Below, piece after piece: positions 26,449 to 34,736 of a DNA stretch of 64,000 nucleotides. How positions within the stretch are numbered: position 1 is the stretch's first letter; the number at the start of each line of letters is the position of its first letter. The translations under genes and the position numbers were made by a program. Under the pieces are notes generated by a model. It saw only the letters and a list, made by a program, of their open reading frames with translations. It did no database searches and was not told the DNA's origin. Source of the DNA: Kribbella solani (GTDB lineage Bacteria; Actinomycetota; Actinomycetes; Propionibacteriales; Kribbellaceae). The stretch spans positions 6,448,001-6,512,000 of the forward strand of contig NZ_JACHNF010000001.1 of NCBI RefSeq assembly GCF_014205295.1, written 5' to 3'.

Positions 26449-28911
26449 GTGGCTGCAGCTGAGCAGGGTTCCGGCGGGCAGTACAACCGGATGGATGCCG
26501 CGAACTCGATCGCGGCCGGGCTGAAGGAGTTTGCCGCCCGGCCGGGCACGACGGTGCGGGTGGTTGCGAAGACGGCGCCGGAGTGGCGGGAGTATGTCCA
26601 TCGAGTCTGGAACACGGTCCTCGATACCCAGCACCTGGTCGAGACGTTCCGCCAGGCCATGCCGGAGCACCAGCCTGCTGCTGAGGTGCTGTCGCAGCAG
26701 CGGGCGGCGGTGGATGCGTTGGCGCATGAGGAGGCCGAGTATGCGGTGGTGGCTGAGGATGGCGGTAACGGTCCACTGACTGTTGTCACGTTGACAGTTG
26801 CCGGCGACCGCCTTGTGGTGGTTGGTGGTGGTACGACCTTCCTGCCACAAGTTCCCGAAGGCGCCACGCTGCCGATTGGTGAGCAGGCCGGCTGTGCTGT
26901 GCGGTACGCACTGGCGACGCTCGCGGTGCAGCAGTCCCAGGCAGTGGAGAACAGGGTTCCGGCAGGCAGTTGGTACGGGCAGCAGGCCGGACCGTCTTGG
27001 TCGGTGGATGATGTGCAGTTCGTCGCGGAGATGGTCGTGTCGCTTCAGCCCGACGGTGCGGATCCCTATCCGGAGGTCAGTGCGCATCTGCTTGGTACGG
27101 ATGAGTACCGGCGTTGGGCCACTCAGCTTGACTCTTGGGTGGAAAGCGGCGGCGGTGTCGAGGTGTACGACCATGCGGATGAAGAGCAGCATGAGGTCGT
27201 CGAGCAGCTGTTGCTGAGTCTCGATCCTTCGCCCGCGCGGATGGTGGAGCACCCGATCCCGCAGCGGCCCGGTGTCCGGACGATAGTGGTGACGATGAAC
27301 AGCGAGCCGCAAGGTGCCGTGACCGTCGGGCACGATGCGGCCGGTGACCTGCACGTGCTGCAGCTTGTCCCGTCGGCGGATGCGGGCGCGAACCGGGCGG
27401 CCGAACTGATGATGTATGAGGCTGCGATCCGCGCTGGTGGTGGGGTGTCCTTCGCCCCGCAGAGTTCGGCGAGCCCCGGGCAGGAACTGCACACCGTCAG
27501 CGCTTTGGACAGCGCCGAGCACGCCGGCAAGCTGCGCGGCCACCTTGATCGAGTGAACCCAGCCGGGGGAATCCGGATGTGGAAGTTGATCAAGACTCTC
27601 GACGACGTCTCCGGCCGGCCGGCTGCCGCCCAGGCTGTGGATCCGGCTGTGCTGGCGGCGAGGGTGCAGGCATTTCGTGTGGCTGGTGGGGACGTGTTGG
27701 TTCTCGGTCGGTCGGATCCGGCGTTTGCGGAGTGGCAGGGGAAGGCGGCTGATCGGATGGCGGCTGCGATGGGTCCGGATGGGACTGTTCCGCCGGATGT
27801 CGACGGTTTGTGGCGGGTGTTCAATCCGCCGGCCGTCGAGTCCGGTGGAGTTGCCTTTGGCGAGCCGCGGGTGGCGATCGCGGTTGTGGATGGTGTGCCG
27901 GTCGCTGCGGCGGCGGTCAACGGCATCGGCTCGCGGCTCGAATTGGGAGCGCTTGGTGCGGTTTCCGGTGCTGATGACGGTCTGGTCGCGGCTGTTGTCG
28001 ATGGGGTGTACCCGATGGCGCTCAAGAGCAGAGAGCCGTTGACCATGCTCCGTGGCGACGAGGAGGCGGCGCGGCTGGCGTCGTTCGGTCTGGAGGTGAC
28101 CGGAGTACATCCGGTCGATGACCAGAGGCTCGTCCAGGTTCAGCTCTCGAAGGATGCTCAGCGGGCGATCAGCGTGGCCGTCGGTGAGACTGGGTGGGCG
28201 CGTGCCTCGCAGCTGAACTTCGAGGCACGGGCACTCGGTGCTTTCCAGGAACAGAAGCACGGTTCCGTGCGCCGGCTGGATCATGGAGTCGCAGCTGAAC
28301 GGGCGGCTGCCGAGGAAGCCATCCGGACCGTGCAGGACAGACCCGATATGCCGCAGCCGGATTCGCCGGTACCGCCGGTGAACGGTGAGCGGTTCACGGT
28401 ACTGGCCCAGTGCGACGAAAGCTCCGCGTACATCAGCTTCGACGAGACTCCCGACGGCCGGATCGAGGTCGTCGACGTCGCCGCCTCCAGTTTCGACGAT
28501 GCGGCTCTGAGCGCCGCGCGGCACGCGTTCTGCAACCAGCTTGCCGAGCGAGGGCAGGACGCGGCGCTGCACTCCCGGATCACCGGCGGTGAACGGGACC
28601 GGAACATCTGGGACAAGCGGCAGGGCCAGTACTACGTGACTGGAGTGCGCAACCGCCTGGGCGCCGAACTCGCCGAATCGTTGCTCCCGGCCCCTGAACC
28701 GACCGCCACCCCGGAAGCCAGCCAGACCACCGAAACCGCCCAGACCACCGAAACCGCCCAGACCACCGAAACCGCCCAGACCACCGAAGCTGGGCAGGGC
28801 ACCGAGGCCGGGCCGGCCGCCGAGGGCGGGCAGACGCTCGGCAGCGGACAGGGTGAGGTGCCGCGGCGGCGACCGGGCGGGCCGCACCACGGGCGCGGTC
28901 CGGAGCGGTGA
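26449..28911 (+). CDS. array protein, copy 2
   Basis: An 820-residue paralog of the preceding gene. The GTG at 26449 is chosen because GGAGGG precedes it and the protein then starts at the family's usual N-terminus. The repeat III stretch is highly conserved (GGDVLVLGRSDPAF, VAIAVVDGVPVAAAAV, GAVSGADDGLVAAVVDGVYP). A loop after WYG in repeat I is shortened by about 15 residues relative to copy 1. The linker holds four QTTETA-type hexapeptides, then the terminal peptide GEVPRRRPGGP...GRGPER. No promoter box lies in the 85 nt before it, so it is probably co-transcribed with copy 1. Many codons end in T, less GC-biased than the flanking housekeeping genes. Confidence 0.8.
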   Translation: MAAAEQGSGGQYNRMDAANSIAAGLKEFAARPGTTVRVVAKTAPEWREYVHRVWNTVLDTQHLVETFRQAMPEHQPAAEVLSQQRAAVDALAHEEAEYAVVAEDGGNGPLTVVTLTVAGDRLVVVGGGTTFLPQVPEGATLPIGEQAGCAVRYALATLAVQQSQAVENRVPAGSWYGQQAGPSWSVDDVQFVAEMVVSLQPDGADPYPEVSAHLLGTDEYRRWATQLDSWVESGGGVEVYDHADEEQHEVVEQLLLSLDPSPARMVEHPIPQRPGVRTIVVTMNSEPQGAVTVGHDAAGDLHVLQLVPSADAGANRAAELMMYEAAIRAGGGVSFAPQSSASPGQELHTVSALDSAEHAGKLRGHLDRVNPAGGIRMWKLIKTLDDVSGRPAAAQAVDPAVLAARVQAFRVAGGDVLVLGRSDPAFAEWQGKAADRMAAAMGPDGTVPPDVDGLWRVFNPPAVESGGVAFGEPRVAIAVVDGVPVAAAAVNGIGSRLELGALGAVSGADDGLVAAVVDGVYPMALKSREPLTMLRGDEEAARLASFGLEVTGVHPVDDQRLVQVQLSKDAQRAISVAVGETGWARASQLNFEARALGAFQEQKHGSVRRLDHGVAAERAAAEEAIRTVQDRPDMPQPDSPVPPVNGERFTVLAQCDESSAYISFDETPDGRIEVVDVAASSFDDAALSAARHAFCNQLAERGQDAALHSRITGGERDRNIWDKRQGQYYVTGVRNRLGAELAESLLPAPEPTATPEASQTTETAQTTETAQTTETAQTTEAGQGTEAGPAAEGGQTLGSGQGEVPRRRPGGPHHGRGPER
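28723..28794 (+). repeat. 18-bp tandem repeat in linker of copy 2
   Basis: Three exact copies of CAGACCACCGAAACCGCC (28723-28776) and a diverged fourth. Each unit codes for the hexapeptide QTTETA in frame, so unit gain or loss would only change linker length. Confidence 0.9.
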
Positions 28912-28914
28912 ACC

Positions 28915-29336
28915 GTGGCAGCAGCTGGGCAGGGTTTCGGTGAGCAGGATGACCGGCTGGGTGGGATGGCGAACTCGATCGCGGCCGGTGCGAAGGAGTT
29001 TGCGCGCCGGCCGGGTGCGAGAGTGCGGGTGGTTGCGAGGTCGTCTGCGGACGAGTGGCGGGTTGTGCGCAGCGGGCAGCGGTCGATGCGTTGGCGGATC
29101 GGGATGCCGAGTATGCGGTGGTGGCCGAGGCTGGTGATCACGGTCCGCTGACCGTCGTAACACTGAATGTGGCCGGTGCCCGTCTGGTGGTTGGTGGCGG
29201 TACGACCTTCCTGCCACGGGTACGCGAGGACGCCTTGTCGCCGACTGGTGGCGAGGCGCGGCGCCGTCCGGACGGTCCGGATGGTCGGGGTGGCCGGCGG
29301 GCCGGCCCGGCCCGGAGCGCTGAACTGCTGAAGTGA
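28915..29336 (+). pseudogene. deletion remnant of an array gene (copy 2-like start, copy 3-like end)
   Basis: The GTG at 28915 opens a copy 2-like N-terminus (MAAAGQGFGEQDDRLGGM, then AGAKEFARRPGARVRVVARSSADEWR). About 40 codons are then missing, with a frame change, before QRAAVDALADRDAEYAVVAEAGDHGPLTVV. After GGGTTFLPRVRED a second deletion of roughly 650 codons joins GGEA directly to RRRPDGPDGRGG of the C-terminal peptide, near a GGTGAG/GGCGAG short repeat. A 5-bp duplication (cccgg) then makes the frame miss the ancestral TGA at 29321. It follows copy 2 by 3 nt. The product cannot work as a four-repeat protein. Confidence 0.85.
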
Positions 29337-29368
29337 GATCCATTTGATCGCTGTGTAACCGATTGCTG

Positions 29369-29378
29369 ACTTAGAGTG
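29369..29378 (+). promoter_or_regulatory. array promoter box before copy 3
   Basis: ACTTAGAGTG, with TAGAGT fitting a TANNNT -10; it ends 39 nt before the start. About 20-25 nt upstream, ATCGCTGTGTAACC resembles the same place before copies 4 and 5 and may hold the -35 element. Confidence 0.65.
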
Positions 29379-29417
29379 TCCGCAGCATCGGGCGACGAGT
29401 GGATCTGGGGTGAGGAA

Positions 29418-31988
29418 ATGGCCGACGGTGATCCGTACCTGGACCGCGGGACTCGGACGGCGATCGCGGCGTCGATGGCGGCGGGTGTGAGCAACTTCGA
29501 CCGCGGGCCGGGTACGAGGGTGCTGGTGATCGCGAGGTCGTCCGGAGACGAGTGGCAGCGGTACGTACGGCGGGTCGGGGCCGCGTTCGCCGATTTGGAC
29601 CGGATGACCAGGGTTTTGGACCAGGGGTTGCCGGGGTCCGATCGCAGTCCTGGCTGGCGGTCCCAGCGTGCGGCGGTGGATGCGTTGGCGGATGCGAATG
29701 GTCAGTACGCGGTGGTGGCCGAGGTCGGCGACGACGGACCACTGACGGTCGTCAGCTTCGTGCCGGCCGACGGTGAGCTCAGGGTCGTCGGCGGCGGTAC
29801 GACCTTCGCGCCGACACCACCGCCACCGCCAGCGCCGAAGGTGGTGGTGCGCGGTGTTCTCGAGGATGTCCCGCGGTTGGGCGCTGAGCTGGCCACGCAC
29901 GCCGCACGGTTGAGGGGTGAGCGAACCGGTGACGTCTTCCTGCCAAGCGGTGAGCAAGCCGGGCATGCGGTCCAGTACGCGCTGGCGACGCTCGCCGGAC
30001 GGCACAGCCTGCGGCTCGTCCACCAGGTTTCGCCGGACGGCTGGCACGGACCGCGGACACTCCAAGGCCGGCGAATGGTTCTGCCCGACGGACTGACCCT
30101 CAGCCCGATGTCCGCCGCGCAGGCATGGTCGGAGCTCGACGCGCAGGACATCGTCGCGCAGGTCACGCTCAGTCAGGCCGGCCGGCATCCGTATCCGCAG
30201 GTCAACAGGTATCACCTCGGCCCGGTTGTCTTCCGGCGCTTGGCCACCGAGCTGAGGGACTGGCTCGAGCTGCGCGGGACCGTCGAGGTGTACGACCATG
30301 GTGACCCGGATCAGCGGTTCGCGGCCCACCTTGCCGTACTTGAGCTGGAAGCGGGTGGCAGCCCGGACGAAAGGGAACCGATTCCGGACCGGGCCGGGGT
30401 GCGGACGATCGTGGCGAAGCGGAAGAACCAGCCACAGGCGGCGGTGACGCTCGGGCGGCAGTCCGACGGCGACCTCCGGGTGCTCAGGTTTCTCAGATCA
30501 GGCCACCTGGGCGCCGATCGGGCGACCGAGCTGATGATGTTCGAAGCCGCGGCACGCGATGGTGGCGGATTGTCGTTCTCCAGGGCAGCTGCGATCCGAT
30601 ATACGAAGAGGTTCGCGTCGTACTCGATGAGTTCTGAACAGGTTGCCCGCAGCATCTACCAGCTGCGGGAGCAACTGGGGCAAGTGGACGCGGTGCAGGC
30701 ACGCAAGATGCACAAGAGGATCGCGACCCTCGACGCGACCGGAGTGCCGTCGGTGGACCCGGATGCGCTGGCGGACCGGGTGCAGCGGTTCCGCGAGGCC
30801 GGCGGGGATGTGCTGTTTCTCAACCGGTCCGACCCAGCCTTCGAAGCGCTGCAAGACAAGGTGGCCGACCGGATGGCGGCCGCGATGGATCCGGCCGGGG
30901 CCGTTCCGGCGGATGTCGACAACCTCTGGCGGGTGTTCACTCCGCCCGGTGCCGAACCCGGCCGCCCGAACTCCGGCGATCAGTACGTTGCCGTTGCCCT
31001 CGTCGATAGCCTGCCGGTCGCTGCCGCCGCGGCCAGGATGACCAACTACCGGTGCGAGCTGGGGGCGCTCGGTGCTGTCTCCGGTGCCGACGATGCTCTG
31101 GTCGCCGCCGTCGTCGACGGGGTGTATGAGCCACTCACCAAGACCAGGCCGTTGACGATGTTCGTCCACGACGCGGAGGTGCCTGAGCAGCTTGAGGCGC
31201 TGGGGCTGCAGGTGACCGGAGTCCGTCCGCTCGATGACGAGAGCCGCGTCGAATTCCGGCTCCCGGAGACCACCCGGGCGGCGATCGAGATCGCCGGTAG
31301 GTCCGGCTGGCCCCCCGCTTCCGTGCTGGACGACCGGGCGGAGCAACTCCTCGTGTTCCAGCGGATGAACGGGTCGATGCAGTGGTTGGACCATGGAGTC
31401 GCGGCCCAGCGGCAGGTGGCCGAAAAGGCCGGCCGAGACGCGCAGGACGATCCCGGCCTGGGGCCCCGGCCGGAGTCGCCGGTGCCACCGGTGCACGGTA
31501 ACCGGTTCACTGTGCTGGCCCAGTCCGGCAACGGCTCCGCGTACGTCACCTTCGACGAGACTCCCGGGGGCGAGATCGAGGTCGTGGACGTCGCCATCCC
31601 GTCGCTCGAAGACGCGGGTGGGACGGCCGCACGGTACGCGTTCTGCGACTATCTCGCCAAGCGTGAGCAGGACGCCGTGCTGCATGCGCGTATCCCCGCC
31701 GCCGCACGCGCAGCGGGCACCTGGGACGAGGCCCGGAGCCGATATTTCGTCATCGGTATGGCGAACCGCCTCGGCGACCGGGCAACGGAAATGGTGCGCC
31801 CGCTCTCAACGCCTGCCCCCGACGCCGCCAGGGTCAGTGAGGTGGGGGGAGCGAGGGCCGGCCAAGCTGACGAGGCTGGGCAGGGTAACGGGGGTGGGAA
31901 GGTTGCTGGCTCTGGGAAGGGCGAGGCACAGCGCCGTCCGGACGGTCCGGATGGTCGAGGTGGCCGGCGAGCCGGCCCGGAGCGCTGA
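29418..31988 (+). CDS. array protein, copy 3
   Basis: An 856-residue member. The start at 29418 is supported by GTGAGGAA and by alignment with the N-terminus of copy 4 (ADGDPYLDRG versus TGGDPYLDGV). Repeat I carries an inserted Pro-rich segment (PTPPPPPAPK, near residue 135) and an extra helix (VPRLGAELATHAARLRGER) not found in copies 1 and 2 but shared with copies 4 to 6. Repeat III reads GGDVLFLNRSDPAF and GAVSGADDALVAAVVDGVYE. Its C-terminal linker has lost the Thr/Glu repeats and ends GEAQRRP...GRRAGPER. It shares a 49-bp identical block with copy 4 (30342-30390). Confidence 0.8.
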   Translation: MADGDPYLDRGTRTAIAASMAAGVSNFDRGPGTRVLVIARSSGDEWQRYVRRVGAAFADLDRMTRVLDQGLPGSDRSPGWRSQRAAVDALADANGQYAVVAEVGDDGPLTVVSFVPADGELRVVGGGTTFAPTPPPPPAPKVVVRGVLEDVPRLGAELATHAARLRGERTGDVFLPSGEQAGHAVQYALATLAGRHSLRLVHQVSPDGWHGPRTLQGRRMVLPDGLTLSPMSAAQAWSELDAQDIVAQVTLSQAGRHPYPQVNRYHLGPVVFRRLATELRDWLELRGTVEVYDHGDPDQRFAAHLAVLELEAGGSPDEREPIPDRAGVRTIVAKRKNQPQAAVTLGRQSDGDLRVLRFLRSGHLGADRATELMMFEAAARDGGGLSFSRAAAIRYTKRFASYSMSSEQVARSIYQLREQLGQVDAVQARKMHKRIATLDATGVPSVDPDALADRVQRFREAGGDVLFLNRSDPAFEALQDKVADRMAAAMDPAGAVPADVDNLWRVFTPPGAEPGRPNSGDQYVAVALVDSLPVAAAAARMTNYRCELGALGAVSGADDALVAAVVDGVYEPLTKTRPLTMFVHDAEVPEQLEALGLQVTGVRPLDDESRVEFRLPETTRAAIEIAGRSGWPPASVLDDRAEQLLVFQRMNGSMQWLDHGVAAQRQVAEKAGRDAQDDPGLGPRPESPVPPVHGNRFTVLAQSGNGSAYVTFDETPGGEIEVVDVAIPSLEDAGGTAARYAFCDYLAKREQDAVLHARIPAAARAAGTWDEARSRYFVIGMANRLGDRATEMVRPLSTPAPDAARVSEVGGARAGQADEAGQGNGGGKVAGSGKGEAQRRPDGPDGRGGRRAGPER

Positions 31989-32032
31989 GTTGCCGGAGGC
32001 GACAGGTTTCATCGCTTTGTAGCTCTTTGGTG

Positions 32033-32042
32033 ACTTAGAGTG
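32033..32042 (+). promoter_or_regulatory. array promoter box before copy 4
   Basis: ACTTAGAGTG followed by a leader almost the same as that of copy 3 (catcgggcgacgagtggatc); it ends 38 nt before the start codon. The shared leader shows that the duplicated unit included the promoter. Confidence 0.65.
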
Positions 32043-32080
32043 TCCGCTACATCGGGCGACGAGTGGATCTGGGGTGAGGA

Positions 32081-34660
32081 ATGACCGGCGGCGATCCGTA
32101 TCTCGACGGAGTGGCCCGGAAGGCGATCGCGGAGTCGATCGCGGCGGGCGTGATCGACTTCGGCCGGCTGCCGGATTCGAAGGTGCTGGTGATCGAGCAG
32201 TCGTCCGCGGGCAAGTGGCCGGAGTACGTGGAGCGGGTCGGGGACGCATTCGGCAAGACCGACGAGTTGGTCGAGACGCTGCGCCGGAGTCTGCCGGGTT
32301 TCGACCGCGATCCCGTTCAGCGTTCGCACGTCGCGGCGCTGGACGCGCTGACGCATCCGGACGCTCAGTACGCGGTGGTGGCCGAGGTCGGCGACGACGG
32401 GCCGCTGACGGTCGTGAGCTTCGAGCAGGTCGGGATGGACCTCGTTGTGGTCGGTGGCGGTACGACCTTCCAGCCACCGCCACCGCTACCGCGAACGCCG
32501 AAGGCGGCGGCGCGCGGGGTTCCCGGAGACATCTTCCAGCTGAGCAATGAGCTGGCCGGACACGTCGCGCGGCTGCGGGGCGAGCAAGCCGGTGGCGTCT
32601 CGCCGGCAGGTGGTGAGGAGGCCGGGTGTGCCGTGCAGTACGCGCTGGCGACGATTGCCGGACGGAACGACCTGCGGATCGTCCACCGGGTTTCGCCGGA
32701 TGGCTGGTACGGGCCGCGGACGCTCCGGGGCCGGCGGATGATCGGGACTGACGGGCTGACTCGCAGCACGAGGTTCACCGCGCAGGAGTGGGAGGATGTC
32801 GACGCGGAGGAAATCGCGCATCAGGTCACGCTCCGGCAGGACGGCGCCCGGCACCCCTACCCCGAGATCGACAACTTCTATCTTGCTCCGGCCGACGCCC
32901 AGCGCTGGGCCACTCAGCTCAGTGCCTGGCTCGGGCAGGGCGGGACCGTCGAGGTGTACGACCACGGCGACCCGGACCAGAGCTCTGCGTCCGGCCTTGC
33001 CGTGCTCGAGCTGGAAGCGGGTGGCAGCCCGGACGAAAGGGAACCGATTCCGGACCAGGCCGGGGTGCGGACGATCGTCGCGAGGACGAACGGCCGGCCA
33101 CAGGCCGCGGTGACCTTCGGGCGGCGGGCCGACGGTGACCTGCAGGTGCTCAGGTTTCTCAGATCAGGACACCCGGGTGCTGATCAGGCGACCGAGTTGA
33201 TGCTGTTCGAAGCCGCGATGCGCGATGGTGGCGGGTTGTCCTTGTCCAGGGGAGTCGAGATCCAGTACGTCCAGGACCAGCAGGAATACTCCATCAGCGC
33301 CGCGGAGGTCGACGAAAATGCCGAAGCGCTGCGCGGTGAGCTGGGAAGATTGGATGATACGCGGGCAGACCGGATGGCCAGGCAGATCGCGGCTCTCGAC
33401 GTGGCCGGAGTGCCGGCGGTGGATCCGGATGCGTTGGCGGCTCGAGTGCAGCGGTTCCGCGAAGCTGGTGGGGATGTGCTGTTTCTGGATCGGTTCGATC
33501 CGGCATTCGAGGACTGGCGGCAGAAGGCGACTGACCGGTTGGCGGCCGCGATGGATCCCGAGGGGAGTGTTCCGCCGGATGTCGAGAGCCTGTGGCGGGT
33601 CTTCAATCCGCCGATCGCCGAGCCTGGCCGGCCGAGCGTCGATACCCAGTGGGTGACGGTTGCCGTCGTCGATGGCGTACCGGTTGCCGCGGCCGGGGTG
33701 TGGGCAGATGGCCACCGGTACGAGCTTCGGGACCTTGGCGTGGTCGACGGCGCGGACGACGCTCTGGTCGCGGCGGTCGTCGACGGGGTGTACGCGCAGG
33801 GCTCCACGACCGAGCCGCTGACGATGTTCGTGACCGACGCGGAGGCGAACTCGGAGCAGCTTGCCGAGCTGGGTCTGAAGGCGACGGCGGTCCGTCCACT
33901 CGACGATGCCGACCGAGTCGAGATTCGGCTCTCGGAGCCTACCCGGTCGGCGATTCGCGCCGCCGTCGACGCGGCCGGATGGTGGTCTGCCGTCGAGCTG
34001 GACTTCAAGGCGGAGGATCTCAGCGACTTCGAGCGGAAAAACGGAACGGTGTGGTGGCTGGACCATGGAATCACGGCTGAGCGGCACGCTGCCGAGGAAG
34101 TCATCCGGGCGGTGCAGGAGCACCCCGATCGGACCCAGCCGGAGTCGCCGGTGCCGCCGGTGAACGGCGATCGGTTCACGGTGCTGGCCCGGTCCGGCAA
34201 CGACTCCGCGTACGTCACCTTCGACGAGACTCCCGGGGGCGAGATCGAGGTCGTGGACATTGCCGCCGGGCCGTTCGGCCAGTCGGCTCTGGACGCCGTG
34301 CAGTTCGGGTTGTCCGGCGAGCTTGCCGCGCGTGGGCAGGATGCCGTCCTGCATGAGCGGATCACCAGCGACGACCGCGAGCGGGGCATTTGGGACGCGG
34401 CGCGGAGCCGTTATCTCGTCACCGGTATGGAGAACCGCCTCGGCGACCTGGCAACCGGAATGCTGCGCCCGCCCCCAGCGCCTGCCCCCGATGCCGCCAT
34501 GACCACGGAGGCGGGGCAGGGCGCGGCGGCCGGCCAAGGGCCTGAAGCCGAGCAGGGCGGGCAGGGTGAGGTGGGCGGGAAGGCTGCCGACCCTGGGAAT
34601 GACAAGCCACCGCATCGGCCGGATGGACGGGGTGGCCGGCAGGGCGGCCCGGAGCGCTGA
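32081..34660 (+). CDS. array protein, copy 4
   Basis: An 859-residue paralog, closest to copy 3 by N-terminus, leader and shared DNA blocks. Its repeat IV (FTVLARSGNDSAYVTFDE, then GGEIEVVDIAAGPF) is nearly the same as that of copy 3. Repeat III differs at the loop: GVVDGADDALVAAVVDGVYA replaces GAVSGADDAL. The linker is short, with Glu/Gln/Gly-rich text instead of TTE repeats, and the terminal peptide is the most diverged of the eight (KPPHRPDGRGG...GGPER). Ribosome binding: GGGGTGAGGA just before the ATG. Confidence 0.8.
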   Translation: MTGGDPYLDGVARKAIAESIAAGVIDFGRLPDSKVLVIEQSSAGKWPEYVERVGDAFGKTDELVETLRRSLPGFDRDPVQRSHVAALDALTHPDAQYAVVAEVGDDGPLTVVSFEQVGMDLVVVGGGTTFQPPPPLPRTPKAAARGVPGDIFQLSNELAGHVARLRGEQAGGVSPAGGEEAGCAVQYALATIAGRNDLRIVHRVSPDGWYGPRTLRGRRMIGTDGLTRSTRFTAQEWEDVDAEEIAHQVTLRQDGARHPYPEIDNFYLAPADAQRWATQLSAWLGQGGTVEVYDHGDPDQSSASGLAVLELEAGGSPDEREPIPDQAGVRTIVARTNGRPQAAVTFGRRADGDLQVLRFLRSGHPGADQATELMLFEAAMRDGGGLSLSRGVEIQYVQDQQEYSISAAEVDENAEALRGELGRLDDTRADRMARQIAALDVAGVPAVDPDALAARVQRFREAGGDVLFLDRFDPAFEDWRQKATDRLAAAMDPEGSVPPDVESLWRVFNPPIAEPGRPSVDTQWVTVAVVDGVPVAAAGVWADGHRYELRDLGVVDGADDALVAAVVDGVYAQGSTTEPLTMFVTDAEANSEQLAELGLKATAVRPLDDADRVEIRLSEPTRSAIRAAVDAAGWWSAVELDFKAEDLSDFERKNGTVWWLDHGITAERHAAEEVIRAVQEHPDRTQPESPVPPVNGDRFTVLARSGNDSAYVTFDETPGGEIEVVDIAAGPFGQSALDAVQFGLSGELAARGQDAVLHERITSDDRERGIWDAARSRYLVTGMENRLGDLATGMLRPPPAPAPDAAMTTEAGQGAAAGQGPEAEQGGQGEVGGKAADPGNDKPPHRPDGRGGRQGGPER

Positions 34661-34693
34661 GTCTCCAAACGATCGCCGGGTAGCCGGTAGATA

Positions 34694-34703
34694 ACTTAGA
34701 GTG
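34694..34703 (+). promoter_or_regulatory. array promoter box before copy 5
   Basis: ACTTAGAGTG ending 33 nt before the GTG start, preceded by ATCGCCGGGTAGCC at the place matching the putative -35 region of copies 3 and 4. The leader switches here to the type with cgattgcaagcgaggtg used by copies 5 to 8. Confidence 0.65.
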
Positions 34704-34736
34704 ACTCCCGCCCGACGATTGCAAGCGAGGTGACGC

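Noticed and set aside
28723..28794. Regular 18-bp repeats as a possible CRISPR array
   Set aside because: The repeats have no spacers, lie in frame within a coding sequence and encode a linker; no cas genes are present.
26146..29343. Very long open frame on the minus strand (over 1000 codons) across array copies 1-3, and similar ones at 42681-45593 and elsewhere
   Set aside because: They lie antisense to well-supported genes, have Arg/Pro-rich translations without domains, and are expected where the codon third position is mostly G or C.
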